DNA of 17,724 bases from an uncultured Rhodocyclaceae bacterium (GTDB lineage: Bacteria > Pseudomonadota > Gammaproteobacteria > Burkholderiales > Rhodocyclaceae), in NCBI GenBank assembly GCA_900549295.1, contig URNG01000064.1:1-17724 (forward strand), written 5' to 3'. Of this stretch, positions 14,574 to 17,724 are shown one piece after another. Under the pieces are notes generated by a model. The model was not told the DNA's origin. It saw only the letters and a program-made list of their open reading frames with translations, and searched no databases. The position numbers were made by a program, and so were the translations under genes. Position 1 is the stretch's first letter; each line of letters opens with the position of its first letter.

Positions 14574-15629
14574 TCACCCCACGCTCTCCGGCAGGCTCGC
14601 CATGTCGATCACGAAGCGGTAGCGCACGTCCGAGCGCTCCATGCGCTCGAACGCCTCGTTGATCTGGTCCATGCGGATCATTTCGCAGTCGGGCAGGATG
14701 TTCATGCGGGCGCAGAAATCCAGCATTTCCTGGGTTTCCGGGATGCCGCCGATCATCGAACCGGCGATGCGCCGCCGCCCCATGATGGCCGGCACGGTGA
14801 ACAGTTCGTCCAGGTTGCCGAGCTGTCCGACCAGCACCAGCGTGGCGTCGATGTCGAGCAGCGGGACGTAGGGATTGATGTCGTGCTTGACCGGCACGGT
14901 GTCGATGATGACGTCGAAGCCGTTGGACGCGGCCTTCAGCGCGGCGGCGTCGGAGGTATCCAGCAGGCGGTCGGCGCCGAGCGCCAGCGCGTCGGCCTCC
15001 TTGGACTTCGAGCGGCTCAATACCGTGACCTGCGCGCCCATGCCCACGGCCAGCTTCACCGCCATGTGGCCGAGGCCGCCCAGACCGACCACGCCGACGC
15101 GGCTGCCGGGGCCGACGTTCCAGGTGCGCAGCGGCGAATAAGTGGTGATGCCCGCGCACAGCAGCGGCGCGGCACGCGACAGATCCAGCCCGGCCGGCAC
15201 GCGCAGCACGAAATCGTCCTTGACCACGATGTGCTTGGCGTAGCCGCCGTAGGTGGTTTCGCCGGTGACGCGATCCTTGCCGTTGTAGGTTTCGGTGAGA
15301 ATCTCCCGGCACATGTGCTCGTTGCCCTGGTGGCACTGGTCGCAATGCTGGCAGCTATCGACGAAGCAGCCCACGGCGACGTGGTCGCCCACCTTGTATT
15401 TGGTGACTTCCGGGCCGACGGCGGTGACGCGACCGACGATTTCATGCCCCGGCACCACCGGGTACATGGCGCGGCCCCAGTCGTTGCGCGCCATATGCAG
15501 GTCGGAGTGGCAGACGCCGCAGTAGAGGATTTCGATGCCCACGTCGTCGGGCCGCAGCGCGCGGCGCTCGATGGTGTGGGGCGTCATCGGGGAAGTGGCC
15601 GACTGGGCGGCGTAGCTGGCGGTTTTCAT
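14574..15629 (-). CDS. Zinc-dependent NADP(H) alcohol dehydrogenase, YahK/cinnamyl-type
   Basis: A 351-residue medium-chain dehydrogenase. Catalytic zinc ligands are Cys40 (YCGVCHSD), His62 (PGHEIVG) and the Cys in LLCAGITTYSP. The four structural-zinc Cys are in DSCQHCDQCHQGNEHMC. The Rossmann motif GLGGLGHMA is followed by LSRSKSK, with Ser/Arg instead of an acidic residue after the second strand, which indicates NADP(H). Members such as E. coli YahK reduce a broad range of aldehydes. The start at 15629 is preceded by GAAGGAAG; an in-frame start at 15716 would overlap the neighbouring gene. It follows the short-chain dehydrogenase gene by 58 nt and may share its transcript, ending at the terminator at 14414-14448. 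Confidence 0.93.
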   Translation of the reverse strand: MKTASYAAQSATSPMTPHTIERRALRPDDVGIEILYCGVCHSDLHMARNDWGRAMYPVVPGHEIVGRVTAVGPEVTKYKVGDHVAVGCFVDSCQHCDQCHQGNEHMCREILTETYNGKDRVTGETTYGGYAKHIVVKDDFVLRVPAGLDLSRAAPLLCAGITTYSPLRTWNVGPGSRVGVVGLGGLGHMAVKLAVGMGAQVTVLSRSKSKEADALALGADRLLDTSDAAALKAASNGFDVIIDTVPVKHDINPYVPLLDIDATLVLVGQLGNLDELFTVPAIMGRRRIAGSMIGGIPETQEMLDFCARMNILPDCEMIRMDQINEAFERMERSDVRYRFVIDMASLPESVG

Positions 15630-15687
15630 GGGTTTGGCTTCCTTCGCAAAAAATGTGGACGTAAAAAATTTCAGGGATTGGCCCCGG

Positions 15688-16557
15688 TCACAGCCGGATC
15701 TCCACCAGTTCGGCATCGTCGAACGCCGTGTCCTCGCCGCGCTCGCGCCAGTGGCTCAAATCTTCCTGGCGTTTGGCGATGGTGGCGTCCCAGATCGAAT
15801 ACGCATCGCGCCCAAGCATCAGCCGGGTGGGCGGCGCGGCACTGGCGACCACTTCCAGCATCCGCCGCGCCGCCTTGGCCGGGTCGCCCATCTGCTTGCC
15901 GGCGGAGGTTTCCAGATAAGTCTCGAACGGCTCGACCATCGGGCGGTAAGCGGCGATGCTTCGCACAGGCCGCATATTCACGTCGCCCGCGAACTCGGTA
16001 CGGAACGCGCCCGGCTCGACCAGCGTGACGTGAATGCCGAGCGGCTTCGCCTCAATGGCGAGCGATTCCGTCCAGCCCTCGATAGCGAACTTGGCCGCGC
16101 AGTACGGGCCAGCCGCATTCATCGCCACCAGCCCGGCAATGCTGCTCACCGTGAGAATGTTGCCCGAACCCTGCCGGCGCATCTGCGGCAGCACGGCGCG
16201 GCTCATTTCGGCGGCGGCGAAGAAATTCAATTCCATCTGCTCGCGCAGCTGCGCCAGGCTGAATTCCTCGCAAGCCCCCGCCACGCCGCGCCCGGCCACG
16301 TTCGCCAGCACGTCGATGCGGCCAAAACGCGCCAGCGCGTCGGCCACCGCCTTGTCGCGGGCGGCGGCGTCGGTCACGTCCATCGCCAGCGGCAGCACAC
16401 GATCCTCATGCCCCTGGGCGATGGCTTGCAGCCGCTCCAGCCGCCGGGCGGTAACGACGGCGCAGTCCCCATTGGCGATGACCGCCTCGGCCAGCGCCTT
16501 GCCGAAACCGGAAGACGCGCCGGTAATCAGCCAGATTTTTTGCTTTGCATTGCTCAT
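15688..16557 (-). CDS. Short-chain dehydrogenase/reductase (classical SDR)
   Basis: A 289-residue classical SDR. It has the cofactor motif TGASSGFG near the N-terminus, TARR after the second strand (Arg-rich, pointing to NADP(H)), and DVTD. The usual NNAG is NVAG here. The catalytic Ser is in LTVSSIAG, and Tyr and Lys are in PYCAAKFAIEG. A VEPGAFRTEF block follows, typical of the oxidoreductase group often annotated as SDR with unknown substrate. I chose the ATG at 16557; the frame extends to a TTG at 16590 without a better ribosome site. It is the probable first gene of a two-gene unit with the downstream alcohol dehydrogenase. Substrate is unknown. Confidence 0.92.
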   Translation of the reverse strand: MSNAKQKIWLITGASSGFGKALAEAVIANGDCAVVTARRLERLQAIAQGHEDRVLPLAMDVTDAAARDKAVADALARFGRIDVLANVAGRGVAGACEEFSLAQLREQMELNFFAAAEMSRAVLPQMRRQGSGNILTVSSIAGLVAMNAAGPYCAAKFAIEGWTESLAIEAKPLGIHVTLVEPGAFRTEFAGDVNMRPVRSIAAYRPMVEPFETYLETSAGKQMGDPAKAARRMLEVVASAAPPTRLMLGRDAYSIWDATIAKRQEDLSHWRERGEDTAFDDAELVEIRL

Positions 16558-16619
16558 GTGGATGTTTTCCCGTGGATCGGATGGCGTCAAAGATACGCAG
16601 GAGAGGCCGGACTAGCCAT

Positions 16620-16670
16620 GCTTGAGGATGCGGGTTTCTTTTTTGATCGTACGGAAAGATCACCTCAAGC
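16620..16670. repeat. Nested dyad upstream of the short-chain dehydrogenase gene
   Basis: The outer arms GCTTGAGG (16620-16627) and CCTCAAGC (16663-16670) enclose inner arms TGATC (16644-16648) and GATCA (16658-16662). The right side reads GATCACCTCAAGC without a gap, while the left side is split by 16 nt containing a T-rich run. It lies in the 145-nt gap between the phosphatase stop and the dehydrogenase start. It could be an operator or a bulged hairpin; no regulator is encoded beside it. Confidence 0.4.
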
Positions 16671-16702
16671 ACCTGCCTGCCACAGAGCCCTAAAAAGCCG
16701 CT

Positions 16703-17347
16703 TCAATACTGCTCGACCCCACGCTGATTCCCGCCAAAATCCCCCGGCAACTGGCGCAGATGTGCCTGCCAGCCGTCCAGGCAGGCCCGGTAGAGGCCCT
16801 CGGCGCAGGTCGAGGCGAGGCGCCGGCGCAGGGCGAACACCCGTTTCTGCGGAATGCCGGCGCGGGCGTAGGCGGCGAAGTCGGTGGATGAGTCGCCATA
16901 GGCCCAGGCCAGACGCCAGCCGGCTTGCGCGTATGCCTGCAGCACTCCGGCCTTGAAGCTCGCCGGATCGCGGCGCTGCTCGGGCGTCTGCGCGATGTGC
17001 AGGGGGGCGTCGGGGAAACCGTTGCGGGACAGCCAGGCGGGCAGGCCGGACTGGAACAGGGGAATGCGCGTGGTCAGGTAGATCACCTGATAGCCCCGCG
17101 CCGCGTAGGCGGCAACCGCTTGGGCAGCGCCCGCGCGGGCCTCGTAGACGAACAGGTTGTGCGGCGTGAGCGTGCCGTCGATGTCGAAAACCACCAGAGG
17201 CTTGCCCGTTTCTGCGGCAATTCCTGTTTTTGCCGCTTCTGGCACTACCTCGGCTGCCGCTTCTGCCGCCGTTCCGGCTGGCGACGAGAGCGACCCGGCC
17301 AGTAACAGGATTGTCGCCAGACAGGTTTTCCACAACGTCATGTCCAT
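16703..17347 (-). CDS. Secreted HAD-superfamily phosphatase-like protein
   Basis: A 214-residue protein with an N-terminal signal sequence (about residues 1-28) and an Ala/Glu-rich spacer (29-48). A HAD fold follows. Motif I is VVFDIDGTLTPH with the nucleophile and acid at Asp55 and Asp57. A Thr at the end of a strand (IYLTTRIP) fits motif II, and AYGDSSTDFAAY fits the metal-binding motif IV. The arrangement recalls the LNS2/lipin-type HAD domain and other small bacterial HAD hydrolases. The substrate in the periplasm is unknown, possibly a phosphoester. An AGGGG site 9 nt before the ATG at 17347 supports that start; another Met lies two codons later. It stands alone, 177 nt after the MBL-fold gene. 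Confidence 0.85.
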   Translation of the reverse strand: MDMTLWKTCLATILLLAGSLSSPAGTAAEAAAEVVPEAAKTGIAAETGKPLVVFDIDGTLTPHNLFVYEARAGAAQAVAAYAARGYQVIYLTTRIPLFQSGLPAWLSRNGFPDAPLHIAQTPEQRRDPASFKAGVLQAYAQAGWRLAWAYGDSSTDFAAYARAGIPQKRVFALRRRLASTCAEGLYRACLDGWQAHLRQLPGDFGGNQRGVEQY

Positions 17348-17524
17348 GCGGGTTTTCCCCTTGTCTGTACATCGCTCATTCTGAGCCAGCCCGCGCGGGG
17401 CGGAAATTTCAACTGGGCGTAATGGCGAAGGACGTCCCCGCCAGCCACGATCCTTATGTCGAAAAACGCCTTCATTTCTGATATGGCGGATGATGATATG
17501 TCAGAAAACCCGCCCCCCTCTTCG

Positions 17525-17724
17525 CTACTCCTCTCCTCGCTCCCGCCACCAGCGTTGTCCGGCACGGAGCGCGCCAAGGTCGACGCGCTCGCCCATCATT
17601 GGTGTGGCGACCGGCACTCTGCGGTCGGCGGCGTGGTGGAGGATCTGCTCGAAGGGGGCTGCCCAGGCGTGCATGCCGAGGTCGAAGGTGCCGTTGTGGA
17701 TGGGCAGCAGCCAGTGGCCGCGCA
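17525..17724 (-). CDS. MBL-fold metallohydrolase, C-terminal end only (cut by window edge)
   Basis: The last 66 codons of a gene that enters from the right edge and stops at TAG (17525-17527). The readable end (HWLLPIHNGTFDLGMHAWAA, then PFEQILHHAADRRVPVATPM and ALRAGQRWW) matches the C-terminus of the RomA/UlaG-like metallo-beta-lactamase-fold proteins related to NAPE-PLD. In these, the His in the IHNGTF block is part of the metal site. The catalytic HxHxDH motif would lie outside the window. Because it starts beyond the edge, its full length and neighbours cannot be judged. Confidence 0.75.
   Translation of the reverse strand, partial: RGHWLLPIHNGTFDLGMHAWAAPFEQILHHAADRRVPVATPMMGERVDLGALRAGQRWWRERGEE

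Noticed and set aside
14472..16956. Two long overlapping plus-strand open frames opposite the alcohol dehydrogenase, SDR and phosphatase genes
   Set aside because: Antisense shadows; the minus-strand genes have intact catalytic motifs.
17476..17503. Imperfect dyad CTGATAT...ATATGTCAG before the phosphatase gene
   Set aside because: The arms do not pair without a two-base bulge and the rest of the sequence is unremarkable; too weak to call an operator.

Overview
The window looks like a high-GC proteobacterial chromosome, most likely a betaproteobacterium of the Rhodocyclales/Burkholderiales type. This rests on codon usage, on Fur-box-like AT-rich islands, and on the heme receptor, ChaN and CobN-like families present; no rRNA or tRNA is available to confirm it. 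Nearly every intact gene reads on the minus strand, so transcription runs from right to left. I see no tRNA, rRNA, CRISPR array or insertion sequence.

Region A (1-9900) is one tightly packed minus-strand operon behind a Fur-box-like palindrome (9881-9897). In transcription order it encodes: a hemoglobin/heme-type TonB-dependent receptor (7568-9808); a ChaN-like heme-binding periplasmic protein (6635-7558); a 1316-residue CobN-superfamily chelatase with a signal peptide and a C-terminal membrane anchor, which matches HmuS, the membrane-anchored heme dechelatase-like member of the family, better than cobalamin-biosynthetic CobN (2660-6610); a second TonB-dependent receptor (516-2663); a four-helix membrane protein (166-519); and the start of a His-rich secreted protein (1-151). 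Spacings are 9, 24, -4, -4 and 14 nt, which implies translational coupling. The working model is heme capture at the outer membrane, periplasmic binding, and release of iron from the intact porphyrin by an anchored chelatase.

Region B (9900-12690) holds a further heme-type TonB receptor gene with its own Fur-box-like site upstream and a strong terminator downstream. It is broken by two frameshifts. One lies in a run of 12 C; 11 C would restore frame. The first receptor of region A carries an equally long run of 12 C just after its signal peptide, and there the reading frame is intact. The pair looks like phase-variable heme receptors, one ON and one OFF.

Region C (12800-13440, plus strand) is a decayed hipBA toxin-antitoxin module: a frameshifted HipB-like HTH gene, then a hipA with a frameshift and loss of the kinase core.

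Region D (13492-17724, minus strand) is ordinary accessory metabolism: an EmrE-type SMR efflux protein, a periplasmic thioredoxin-fold-like protein, a zinc alcohol dehydrogenase of the YahK type, a short-chain dehydrogenase, a secreted HAD-like phosphatase, and the C-terminus of an MBL-fold hydrolase cut by the window edge.
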